DNA of 64,000 nt from Macrophomina tecta. Taxonomy: Eukaryota; Ascomycota; Dothideomycetes; Botryosphaeriales; Botryosphaeriaceae. Numbering within the stretch: position 1 is the stretch's first letter; every line of letters starts with the position of its first letter. Positions 34,323 to 44,316 of this stretch are shown here, piece after piece. The stretch is taken from NCBI GenBank assembly GCA_024180945.1, contig JAKSGN010000038.1:1178001-1242000 (forward strand), read 5' to 3'. The notes under the pieces were generated by a model. The model was not told the origin of the DNA. It was given only the letters and a program-made list of their open reading frames with translations, and searched no databases. Made by a program: the position numbers and the translations under genes.

Positions 34323-36544
34323 GATAAATGAGCGGCTACTGTTGTGGATACTTGAACTTGATTGGTAACGCCAGGGGTAGTCGGCTGATGCGTCGAAGGA
34401 CAACACGCTCGAATGGTTAGGTTGAGGTGTTGGGGAGTGTCCAAGAGCGAGGATGGATCAGAAAGGCAGAAATGCGTGTTTGAAATGCAGGTGAGGACGC
34501 TGTTGGTGAGAAGAGGATTTTGCATAGTGGTCGGCGATTGATATAGGAAATACCAAAAAGTGAAGCGGAGGCAAGAAGCAGCAGGTGGTTGTGCGCAGCT
34601 ATGGAATGTGCGTCCCTCGAGCCCATGTTGCCCGACTCGGATTGCGCGAAGCTACCCTCTTGCAGGAAAGGGATAGTATAACTGGACAGTAAACCGCATC
34701 GGCGAGGGGAGAGGCGTTCTCGTGGATCACATACATTATTGCAGGTTTGCTGGGATGCCTGCCCCGGCACGCAGGCGGCCTCCAGGGAGACGGTACCACC
34801 GAAGACTCATCGTCATGTGCGCTGCGGCTCATGTAAAGGGCGCAGCGGGCGGTGCCATCGAAGACACGGGGTGATGGCTCGCGGTGAGGAGTCCGCATGT
34901 CGGAGGAGCCCGGACAACGGGCGTCAGTGCAGGTTCCCGTGACCTTAACTCCCTGTGGGACGCCTGCCGACTAGTACATTTGTTTCAGCAGCCGGGCGGT
35001 GGAAGAATATCCAGTAGGGAGGCAGGAAATGGTCATGATCATAGCTCTGTTAAGCGTTGGCGGTGAATGTAGCGATATCGGCTGGGAAGGAGTCAAAGGC
35101 GCCACGGCCGTCGCGGGCGGGACGTCACAGACACAAGCCACCGGCGGTGTATGTAGGCCGTGGGCAGGCAGGCTGAATCAACGAATTTCCCGAAACAGCC
35201 ACAACTGCGGTGCTCAAGGCTTGAGCCCATCGCCATGAGGCGCGTTCCAAGGGCGGCACCAAACCAGCTTGCCGGAAGAATATTGAGCTTGCGGGCGCAA
35301 CAGACTCAACGCGGATACTTTCGGATGATGCACAGGATGAATGGGCACGCAGGCTGACGTCGCAGTTGGCCCAGGCACCGGATGCGGCAAAGTCGCACAT
35401 CCCATGGGGCGCTCCCGTCTACCACGCGACAGGTGGCCGTCGTCGAGCATTGTCGCGTCGGCGCCTTGCTGCCAGCAAACGAGTGAGCGGCCGCCCTGAA
35501 GAGCAGAGCGCGAGCACGTGAGACGAGTAGACGAGGGGGAAGTGGCGGGAGCTCGACGCAGTATCCGCTGGCCGGGCACGAGCAAGTGGCGTAGGGCGAG
35601 TGCTGAAGCCGCACTGTGAAGACAGCCAAGCTGATGCGATCGGGGCTCTCCGGAAGCGCGTCCCGCCGAAGGGCGGAGGCGGCGTCATGCGCGAGAGAAA
35701 AGGCGAAAGGCACCGGGCACTGTTGTACCAGCGAGTGTGTCGAGACGGCGCGGAGGCGATCATGGCGCCCCACGTCTGACGTCACGCGAGGCTCTTCTGC
35801 GACCCTCAACACCATCCTCCCGCCATCTCCACGTCTGCCTGATCGCCATGCGCGCTATGCCCCACCTGTTGTTGTGTCCGCCTCATCTCCCGAAGACTAC
35901 GATGTGCCCTCCGCCAACTTCGCTTCTCGCACCCGCCGAACAGCTGCGCCTGCCTCTCTCCGCCAGCATCCCCAGGCGAGACACATTCCCCGCTGAGCAC
36001 GCCTCGGATGGTCGTACAGCCGTCAGGCATCCTCCGCCAAGGCTTTTCGTGCGCCTGCCAGCCCTTTCGCCTCCCGCCCACTCTAATGGACTTTTGCCTT
36101 TGCGGTGGCTCCCGGAGTTGTGGCCCCCAACCTTCTATTTTCGCATCTTGTGGACTGCTTTCTCTGGCCTTTCGGAAGTTCCAGCTGTTCCGTACGCAGA
36201 GCTGCCGCCACAAAAATGGGCGGGTAGATATTGTCCACTGCAGCGGGAAAGCTCTCGATCTGCTAGGCCACGTTTTGTCAGCCTTCCGGCAACCGGCCCC
36301 CCGGGAGCTCGGCATTTCGTCTTTGCTTAGTACCTTCTTACTGTTCTGCTTCTCGGTGTCTGAATGCCGAGCTTCCTCATTTCTTTGGCTGCGTCTCACT
36401 GGATCCGTCAACCTCTGCCACGGAGTGTCTTGGATTCTGCTTGCAGTCGGAGCTATCACCGCGCTAAATAATCCAGTTGCGAAATGAGCCCTGCCGCACT
36501 TTCCACCTGTTCGTCTTCTTTCCTTCCCTTTTCTCTCTTCAGCC
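34323..36544. other. 2.2-kb spacer between divergent genes
   Basis: Divergent promoters of the zinc-module protein (-) and the Dal5-like transporter (+). Many overlapping open frames exist on both strands (for example 35806-36564 minus, 36008-36487 plus), but they shadow one another and show no motif. The last ~60 bp before the transporter ATG is a strong pyrimidine tract. Confidence 0.55.
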
Positions 36545-38385
36545 ATGGATGACCGCGTTGGCATTGCTGCCGCTCTGCCTGAGGTGCCTGCCCCACCTGA
36601 ATCCGATGAGAAACCAAATGACCAACACCACCATGCAAAACATCATCCACGCCGCATGTCCGCCGCAGACAAGAAGCGCCTTGTATACGAAGGAGCGACC
36701 GCACCAGGCGTCACTATCAAGACGTTTGCCCATCTGGATGAGAAGAAGGTCCTCCGCAAGATGGATGTCCGCATCGTTCCGGTCCTGGCCATGCTGTACC
36801 TCATGTCCTTCCTTGACCGCTCGAATATAGCGAATGCCGAGGTGGAGGGGCTGAGTAAAGACCTGAACATGAGTGGAGGCCAGTTCAACTGGACGCTGAC
36901 GGTGTTTTTCTTCTCATACTGTGTCTTCGACCTGCCCAGCAACATCGCGCTGAAGAAGCTCCGGCCCAGCATCTGGCTTCCCTCCATCATGGTTGCTTGG
37001 GGTACTGTCATGACCTTAATGGGCATTGTGCAAGGCTTCAAAGGCCTTCTTGCTGCGAGGTTCTTCCTGGGCCTTACCGAGGCCGGGTACATTCTCTTCT
37101 CTTCCACCAAACCCGGACCGGCTCCCTGCTAACACTCCGGCAGTTTATATCCCGGCGCAACATTCTACATCACCACCTGGTATAGAAGAGAAGAAGCCCT
37201 CTGGCGCCAATCCCTCTTCTTCAGCGCCGCCTCCATCGCGGGCGCCTTCTCTGGCCTCTTCGCCTTCGCCATCGCCAACATGAACGGCGTAGCCGGCTTG
37301 GAAGGCTGGCGCTGGATCTTCATCATCGAAGGCCTCTGCACCGTCCTCATCGCCTTCGTCTCCTACTTCTTCCTGTGGGACTACCCCGAGACCGCCAGCT
37401 TCCTCAGCGACGAGGAGCGGCAATTCGTAGTCCATCGCGTCAAGTTTCAAGCCCACATCATCGACGACATGGGCTGTATGATCCCGCAGAACGACGACTT
37501 CTCCTGGCTCTACGTGCGCGCCGCCATCCTTGACTGGCAGGTGTGGGCCAACATCCTCGTCTTCTGGGGCATCCAGTGCCCGCTCTACGGCATTGCGCTA
37601 TTCCTGCCGACCATGATCACGAGCGGCATGGACGTGTCTTCCTCAACCGCCCAGCTACTGACTGTCCCCATCTACCTGACCGCCGCGCTATTCTCCGTCG
37701 CTGTCGCCTTCTTGTCTGACCGTAAAGGGCAGCGCTCGCCCTTCATCCTTGGCTGCTTCGCCTTCATGGCCATCGGCTTCATCATGTGCATCTCCTCGAG
37801 CAAAGCGGGCGTCGTGTACGCTGGTGTTAGTGAACCACCTCAACCATCACCACCGCAAACTCCAAAACTGACACAAGCACCCACCAACAGGTCTACATCG
37901 CCGCCTGCGCCATCTACCCCGCCTTCCCCGCCAACGTGACCTGGCTCAGCAATAACCTCGCCGGCACTTCCAAGCGCGCCGCCGGCATGGCCATCCAAAT
38001 CGGCGTCGGCGCCCTCGCTGGCGGTAAGTCCAGCCATCCCATCATCCGTCCTCCCCCTTCCTCCTCCCCCCCCTCCAGCCTACTCCCTCTCCTGTCCGCA
38101 CAAAACAACCCTTCAACCTCAACCAATTTAACGAGACACGAAAAAACAGCCATGGCGTCCAACTTCTACCGCGCCCGCGACGCGCCGCGCTACATCCTCG
38201 GCCACGCGCTCGAGCTGGGCTTCATCCTGGCCGGCATGACGGCGGCCGCCTCGCTGATGCTGTCGTACCGCGTGGTCAACGCGCGGCGCGCGGCGCGCGT
38301 CACCGCGGGCGCGCACTTCGATTACGGCCCCAAGCAGCTGAGTGAGATGGGCGATCGGGCAGTGACCTTTCGGTACATGCTGTGA
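36545..38385 (+). CDS. MFS transporter of the anion:cation symporter (Dal5-like) family, 4 exons, 530 aa
   Basis: Plasma-membrane transporter of the allantoate/vitamin/organic anion permease type. Exons: 36545-37086, 37144-37825, 37891-38023, 38150-38385. The N-terminal ~65 residues are hydrophilic and His-rich (DQHHHAKHHPRR). LRKMDVRIVPVLAMLYLMSFLDRSNIANA is the family's defining first helix block. GLTEAG/LYPGATFYITTWYRR spans the first splice and is the conserved helix 4-5 region; GLEGWRWIFIIEGL follows. After the central loop (residues about 260-320) come six more helices, including YIAACAIYPAFPANVTWLSNNLAG. The C-terminal tail is mostly hydrophilic. Twelve hydrophobic segments fit the family. 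Substrate cannot be assigned from sequence alone. Confidence 0.93.
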
Positions 38386-38663
38386 TGCGATCGACGAGGG
38401 AGGGAAGGTATTGATCGATTGGGATGCGTGATTTTGTCTGGTAGGGGTCGGGTGGAAGGAATGCGAGATCTTGGGTTGTTTTTGGGTAAATGGGAATATA
38501 TGTACGACATGCAGAGCCTTGAACGTATGTCGTGAGTATGGTGAGGTCTGGGGGGGAGGCTTCTGGGTGATTGGTGTTGTAATATGAGTATAATGTAGCT
38601 TTTAGTAATGTGTATGCAGCAGATGTCTTTAACACACTCTGTATCGACCTGTTGTTGTAAAAT

Positions 38664-38703
38664 GGCTTTTTCTTTTTTTTAAGAAAAAAAAAACCCCCCC
38701 CCC
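38664..38703 (+). repeat. Composite homopolymer tract (T-run, A-run, C10)
   Basis: Pyrimidine/T run, then TTAA, then about ten A, then ten C. The T and A runs form a fold-back. Confidence 0.75.
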
Positions 38704-39004
38704 ACTGCATCTGAACTGCCTCTCACAGTGAAGCATGAAGAGTCCGCGGATACCATTTTCAAGTCGTCAGTTTTCTGCTACTGGAAAGAATGACCGTGGT
38801 CAAACTAGCAACTATAAATCTCTCGAAGCAAGCTCTCGACGCAATCGCTATGCAGTACCAAGCAATCAATTCAGAATCATCAACTAGGTCCCCTATCAAT
38901 TGTGCCGTCGGTTTTGTGAGAGAAGGACCGTAGTCGAAGCAAACCAGAAGCAAACAATGACCAGAGCCAGCCAGCTTACACCATGCACGTTCAGACTAGT
39001 CCTT

Positions 39005-39033
39005 CCCCCCCCCCTCCCCCCCCTCCCCCCCCC
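39005..39033 (-). repeat. C10-T-C8-T-C9 block (G-quadruplex/i-motif candidate)
   Basis: Three long C runs separated by single T. The complementary strand therefore has three long G runs, followed by a fourth short run in the same block, enough for a G-quadruplex; the G strand is the coding strand of the helicase gene whose stop lies about 210 bp away. Confidence 0.8.
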
Positions 39034-39244
39034 GGGATCAACAGAGGGAGCGGATAGGGCACTTAAAAGGAGTGCCTTGCAGGGCGAAGAACATTCAGTC
39101 GAAAAGTTCAAACTTTTCGATGCGGTAAATTGAGAGGATCATCAGGTGACAGGATATTGCTAAGTCACACAGAAGACTAGGAAGTCGAGCTTTCTAACCC
39201 TATCTCTGCTGAAGATTAGCTTGTCTATTGGGGAGGCCAAGCAC

Positions 39245-42200
39245 TTAGTCAGTGTCGAGGATACTCGGCTCCGAGAGCTTCTTGCCACCTGGATAAGGGC
39301 CGAAGCTGTCAACCCATTTTTGGCGGAGAAGGGTGGCTTGGCCATCCGTTTCAGTGACAACAGCAGTTGTGGAGGAAGAAAAACTACCAGTGGGCGGTAA
39401 AGGGGCACCACGATAGCTTTCATCCAAGACTGAGCGCTCCATTTCCGCCTCTAAAGCAGCAATTGTGCGCTCCTCTAGCTCCTTCTGATTCTTCGCAAAG
39501 TCTTCATTGGCTTTATGAGCCAAATGAGCGTCATGAGTCTTTACGTTCATAGAGTATGAGTGCCAGGAAGCAAGATCTGATCCTGTGCTGTCCGATCTTC
39601 CGTGAGTGGCAGGCGGAGCAGGGGCACTTGCGGAGCCTAGCTGACGGGGAAGTCTAGGTTGAGGACCAAGGACTGGTCTACTGGCAGGTGTCGTTGAATG
39701 AACCGGCCCGGCCCTGGCGATCGGGAGATTGAGAAACACGGAAACAGCCGGGGCAGCATGCGGAGCTTGAGCATGAGCAGCTGGCCTTGCTCCAGTACGG
39801 AGGACAGCATCGGCCATGCGCACGCAGATGGTGCAACGACACTCATCAGCACAAATTCCTGCACACTCATGCCCGCAAGTCAAGACTTTGCGACACTTTT
39901 GCAGACAATTGACAACCTCGTGCTCGTAGGGATGGCACCGGTACGGGCATAGGTGACCACAGGGAAGACGCCCGTTGCACCTCATATCGCATCCGCCGTT
40001 GATCGGTTTCCAGTCATCGAGCTCTCCAACGAAGGTCCGGCGCCCATGGTTGGTACAGGTCAAGGGAAGATGGTAGCCAATGCGCATGTCCTCTTTATTT
40101 CTTTTGCTCAACTTGCCAGCCAGCTGAGTGATCACCTCTGACCAGACCTTGCTTTCGCTTGCAATGAGCTGGCCGTTGCCGAACATGTAAAATCCACGTT
40201 TAGCGCGTGACAAAGCGACGCAGATGCGGTTTGCATTATTCAAGAAGCCGATTCTCCCTTCAAGATTGTTACGAACCAATGAGAGCAGGACTACGTCGTT
40301 CTCCTCGCCCTGGTAAGAGTCGACTGTGACGACACGGAAGTCCCGGCCAATCCCTTGAAGCTCGGGATGGGAACGAAGCTCTTTGAGAATGAGTTTGCGC
40401 TGTCCATTGTAGAAAGTCAGAACAGTGATTTCGCTGTACTCCACCTTGTTCATGAAGAGGTAGACGTAAAACTGAACAATCATATCGGCTTCCTTGAGGT
40501 TGCAAGAAGACATCTGGGCATCCACGGATTCTGGCCATTCATGAGTGAAGAAGAAGGAGCTGACTTGACCCATACCTGGGACCAGAGGGCGCACCGCCAA
40601 GCCCTTGACTGAAGGATGGTCCTTGATGATATCTCTGTAGATGGGCTTCAGGAGACGCCGGATCTCTGGGATCATTCGCCTCTGCCTCCGAAGAGTGTCG
40701 TACTCCACCTCGTTCTTGACGAGCCGCTCAAAAAGTGACACATTTAGGTTAAAAGGGAGGTTCTCATGTTCCGAGACATGACAGCGCGGACGGAGCTGCT
40801 GGTGGTCGCCAACAAGGATGAGGTGTTCTAAAGAAGGCACACAGGAGGCCGTGACCGGGGCTTCTAAAGTCTCTGCGGCTTCTTCGATGAGGATAATCTT
40901 TGGGTTGAGCGAGGATATAAGCGCTCGGTATTTGCTAAGACCAGTTGTGGTCATTCCAATAATCTTCTGCTTCCTCAAGACCATGTGATCTTGCTCCCAA
41001 CGGCCAACTGTACGTTGTAAGGCAGCATTCTCGTACTCCTTAGCATGGAAGCGGAACTTCTGGAGAAGAACCTGCTTGACATGATGCTGGAGGTAGTTGT
41101 AAACAGCACCCCGCTGCCTATCCTTAATCTTGTACATGTCCCCGGTCCTGGAGAGTAATGCATGGATATCATCATCTGTAAGATTCGTCGATTGCTTTCC
41201 GGCAAGATTGTCGCATATATTGATAGATTCTCCACGAAGGATCTCGAAATCCTCGTCATCCTTGACCATATTCTCGGCTTCCATCTCTTTCAGCTGTTCA
41301 AACTCCAGATCGACCTCCTCATAGTCGAATGCGAATTCGTCTGGAGGAATCCCCCATTCGACGGGCTCGTAGTGCTTCCCGATCCACTCTTTGATGGGAT
41401 CTTCCCTCGTGGTGGCGGCGGCTTGGGACTGCTTCCGGTGATCAACCCATAGGGTGTCACCACGTTCGAGGGAATCAAATTGGGCTTTCGTCAAGACGCC
41501 CAGCTTGAGCATGAGTGTATGAGGGATGAATGGTGCGCCAAGCCGGAGAGGCCAAAGAGTCTTGCGAAGCTCGCACTCAGCATGCTTAAGACGTCGGTTA
41601 GCCAGCCTCATCTGGCCTTCTGCGATAGCACCTGGGCGCTCAGCCTGCTTGAGCTCGAACAAAGTCCTTTTCTTGATAATATCATGGTCGCGGGAACGGC
41701 CGCCCAGTCGAGCAAAGTCTGGCTCAAACTCCGCAACATGTCGCAGGAGCTGGTCTAGAGCGTGATTCGTCTGGCATGCAACGATGATTGGAGAGTCCGA
41801 GCCGTAGTCCATGTTTCTGAGAAGGGCCTTTAAAGCGATGACAGACACATGTGTCTTGCCAGTGCCAGGAGGGCCTTGAATGATTGCGCATCGTTTCGTG
41901 AGCATGCGCTGTAGAGCATGAAGCTGAGTTGTATCCAACTCTGTGCCCGGGGAGTCGGGCCATCCGTTGACAACATCAACATTGTGATAGTCACCCGTGA
42001 ATATGGAGCTCAAGTCAAGGCGAGGGTTCTCCAGAATGTACTCTGGAGGCTCGGCTTCTTGCTTAACATTGATTATATACTCCGAAAGGGGGAAGGGCTC
42101 TCTCATTAGCTTCTGGAGAGCTCGAAGCGTATGGCGGGTCCCCTCGAAGTAGCCGGTCCTCTCCTCCACCATCAACCAACTCTTACCAGGATCAAACTCG

Positions 42201-43087
42201 ACCTCATCAGCGCGGGCGAACAAGATGTCGATTCCAGGTGGGTCTTGAATTAGGTTCGCCAATGGCCTCGCGGCAACAACGGCCATCACGCATTGAGTCT
42301 GGAAGCAGTCGTCTTCGGGAGTTAAAGCCAGCAACGTACCGGTAATCAAGCGCTTTGACTGCTCCCAATGGATTTTCTTGCCGGACCGTGAGAGTGAGAA
42401 CTGAATCCGAGCAGCCAGACCTCGAGTACTGAAAGTGAAGCCTGCAATTCGAACGTTGTTGTAGACGCCCACAGTGGTTCCATACTCGCTCTCAGCACCC
42501 CAGGATTTATTTTTGACGCGACCAACAGCTTCACGAAGTGGCCGAATCGTGTCTTCCCGGAGTAGTTCGTAATGTGTTTCGAGATATTCCTCTTTGCAGC
42601 CCCAGGCGCCATCGGTTTTGTTCGGTGCGATTGAAACAACACCGTTAGAAGGCTCGGTGGTGTCCAGCATCTCGTCAGCGGTTGGAATTTCTGGACGGGC
42701 CAGCCAAGAGTCTGCATTGATAGGCAGATTGGCCTGTGCGACGTATTCGCGAATCGCGCAGGGCACAGGCATCAGAGAAGAGGGTTTTAGTGCTGGCGTC
42801 TCTTGAGCCGAAGCGTAGTGAAGCTTCTCGTGGACCCACGGATTGACTTCATCTGTATCGCCATCTTGGTCATATCCAGGATCACAGGCTCCTTCAGTCG
42901 GATCACTCTCAGCGAGGTCCACAAGGCGTGTTGTGGTCGTCGGCGGGCGACGCGCGGAACGTTCCATCAGAGCCCAGGGGGCATCGCACTCAGATGCTTG
43001 TGGCTGCACTGAGGCTGGCTGGGCCGCCTCAGTATCCGGTGCCGGCTTCGGAAAGTAAGAGATCATCTTGGGCTTCTTGCGCGCCAT
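39245..43087 (-). CDS. NFX1/ZNFX1-type superfamily 1 helicase with C-terminal zinc fingers, 1280 aa
   Basis: UPF1-like SF1 RNA/DNA helicase related to ZNFX1 and to fission yeast Hrr1 (RNAi-linked heterochromatin). One large exon. Motifs, numbered from MARKK: Walker A GPPGTGKT near 404; motif Ic-like CQTNHALDQLL; DExx-type IEEAAETLEAP near 730; motif III GDHQQLRP near 758; motif V VDSYQGEENDVV near 922; motif VI VALSRAKRG near 960. The C-terminal NF-X1-type fingers are LPCGHLCPYRCHP and LTCGHECAGIC (about 1045-1085), then a disordered tail and a coiled-coil-like NQKELEERTIAALEAEMER. I chose the ATG at 43087 for its better context (AAACATGG); one at 43117 adds ten residues. KPKMISYF at residues 5-12 resembles a PCNA-binding peptide. 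A role in RNA surveillance or silencing is inferred by family. Confidence 0.93.
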   Translation of the reverse strand: MARKKPKMISYFPKPAPDTEAAQPASVQPQASECDAPWALMERSARRPPTTTTRLVDLAESDPTEGACDPGYDQDGDTDEVNPWVHEKLHYASAQETPALKPSSLMPVPCAIREYVAQANLPINADSWLARPEIPTADEMLDTTEPSNGVVSIAPNKTDGAWGCKEEYLETHYELLREDTIRPLREAVGRVKNKSWGAESEYGTTVGVYNNVRIAGFTFSTRGLAARIQFSLSRSGKKIHWEQSKRLITGTLLALTPEDDCFQTQCVMAVVAARPLANLIQDPPGIDILFARADEVEFDPGKSWLMVEERTGYFEGTRHTLRALQKLMREPFPLSEYIINVKQEAEPPEYILENPRLDLSSIFTGDYHNVDVVNGWPDSPGTELDTTQLHALQRMLTKRCAIIQGPPGTGKTHVSVIALKALLRNMDYGSDSPIIVACQTNHALDQLLRHVAEFEPDFARLGGRSRDHDIIKKRTLFELKQAERPGAIAEGQMRLANRRLKHAECELRKTLWPLRLGAPFIPHTLMLKLGVLTKAQFDSLERGDTLWVDHRKQSQAAATTREDPIKEWIGKHYEPVEWGIPPDEFAFDYEEVDLEFEQLKEMEAENMVKDDEDFEILRGESINICDNLAGKQSTNLTDDDIHALLSRTGDMYKIKDRQRGAVYNYLQHHVKQVLLQKFRFHAKEYENAALQRTVGRWEQDHMVLRKQKIIGMTTTGLSKYRALISSLNPKIILIEEAAETLEAPVTASCVPSLEHLILVGDHQQLRPRCHVSEHENLPFNLNVSLFERLVKNEVEYDTLRRQRRMIPEIRRLLKPIYRDIIKDHPSVKGLAVRPLVPGMGQVSSFFFTHEWPESVDAQMSSCNLKEADMIVQFYVYLFMNKVEYSEITVLTFYNGQRKLILKELRSHPELQGIGRDFRVVTVDSYQGEENDVVLLSLVRNNLEGRIGFLNNANRICVALSRAKRGFYMFGNGQLIASESKVWSEVITQLAGKLSKRNKEDMRIGYHLPLTCTNHGRRTFVGELDDWKPINGGCDMRCNGRLPCGHLCPYRCHPYEHEVVNCLQKCRKVLTCGHECAGICADECRCTICVRMADAVLRTGARPAAHAQAPHAAPAVSVFLNLPIARAGPVHSTTPASRPVLGPQPRLPRQLGSASAPAPPATHGRSDSTGSDLASWHSYSMNVKTHDAHLAHKANEDFAKNQKELEERTIAALEAEMERSVLDESYRGAPLPPTGSFSSSTTAVVTETDGQATLLRQKWVDSFGPYPGGKKLSEPSILDTD

Positions 43088-43117
43088 GTTTGCAATGGTT
43101 GGTTCTGCCAGACACAT

Positions 43118-44316
43118 TGCAGTCAGTAATGAAAGGTGAGAGAATTCGCTGGTTGCTGTGCTGCCACACCGCGGGACTGCAGCGACAGTGAGCTTTATGC
43201 CATAGAAGAGGCTTACATTTTAATGGCCCAGCGTGCGTCTGTTCTCCCGCTTGGGCGAAGTACTGCGGGTAAAATCTAGGCGCGTGGGCGGGGTCTTGTA
43301 GAGGTGCGGGCTTGACGGTGCATGGCGGTCGGGCGGAAAGAGGGTCAAACGCAAACGCGAGGCGCAGGCAGAAAAGGCAGGCACTTCAGCGGGTTGCGGG
43401 AAGCCATCGAAAGAGGCAAGTGCTGGGTGAGTACCAACCTCAATGGACGGTGAGGGCCACCACCGCAGCGTGCTGAGTAGAGTGACGGAAGATGCTCGAG
43501 GCGTATCACCATCATTCGTCGAGCGACAGACAAAGCCCTGGCCTGCGGGAAGGGCCAGTAGACACAGTAAATAAGACAGCATATCGCTCATGATTGAATG
43601 GATTGAGAGTGGATACTACGCTGATGGAGGATGCAGCATCGGAGCCGGGCAGCGTGGTTAAGTAGCCAGCAAGGCCCTAGGCGCGTGCGGAACGAACAAT
43701 GCGACCTCATGCGCACCTGCTCGCATAAAATCACGCGCTCTGCGTCTTTACAACTCATGCCGGTGCCCTAATCAGGGCGGGGAGCTGCGGCAGCTGAGGA
43801 GCAGCAGCCGGTGTGGCAGAAGTAAGAACAGGCGAGCATAGCTGGTTGGCTTCTGCAGATGGCATCGCGTCGCAGAAGCAGCTACACTCATGCGAGCGTC
43901 GCTGGACGGTTACGTTCGTCGCTGCAGTGAGGCCGATTCCACCGCAGAAAGTTAAAGTGAGCCGGCAGAGCGGACGTCGTCGCCGAAATGTGGGAGGGAG
44001 GGCGGGATCGCTGCCGCGAGCTCTTGGGGCAGAGGGCGGCCTGGGGGCTCACCGCCCGGCGCGGATCTGCCGAAACGCGTGCAACAACGACCTCGTGCTT
44101 GCGCTGCTCAACAGACAACCATCTGCTCTGCCGCCGCTATACGCCCATCGCTTCCAGACCCCTCCCAGACGAAGCCTGTGTCGGCGAGGACCACTGTCGC
44201 GTCGCGCCTACCCGCGCGCAGCAATCCACCCCCCTTGGCCACTGAGCAAACGGACTATCCCCGCAGCCTCCCGCATACCGCTCTCCGCAAAACCAGCGCA
44301 TGGAAGCTTGCCCAAC
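43118..44316. other. Divergent promoter of the helicase and SPT8
   Basis: 1.2 kb, GC-rich. A 123-codon minus-strand frame (43220-43591) starts with a hydrophobic stretch but has no other support. Confidence 0.55.

Larger units (their letters stand above)
38386..39244. other. Convergent spacer with C-rich and T/A tracts
   Basis: 3' flanks of the Dal5-like transporter and the helicase. Contains the T/A/C homopolymer cluster at about 38664-38703 and the C-run block at 39005-39033. No gene. Confidence 0.65.

Noticed and set aside
43220..43591. 123-codon minus-strand frame with a signal-like start
   Set aside because: Hydrophobic start but Ser/Pro/Arg-rich remainder without cysteine pattern; lies in the helicase promoter. 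Kept out for lack of support.
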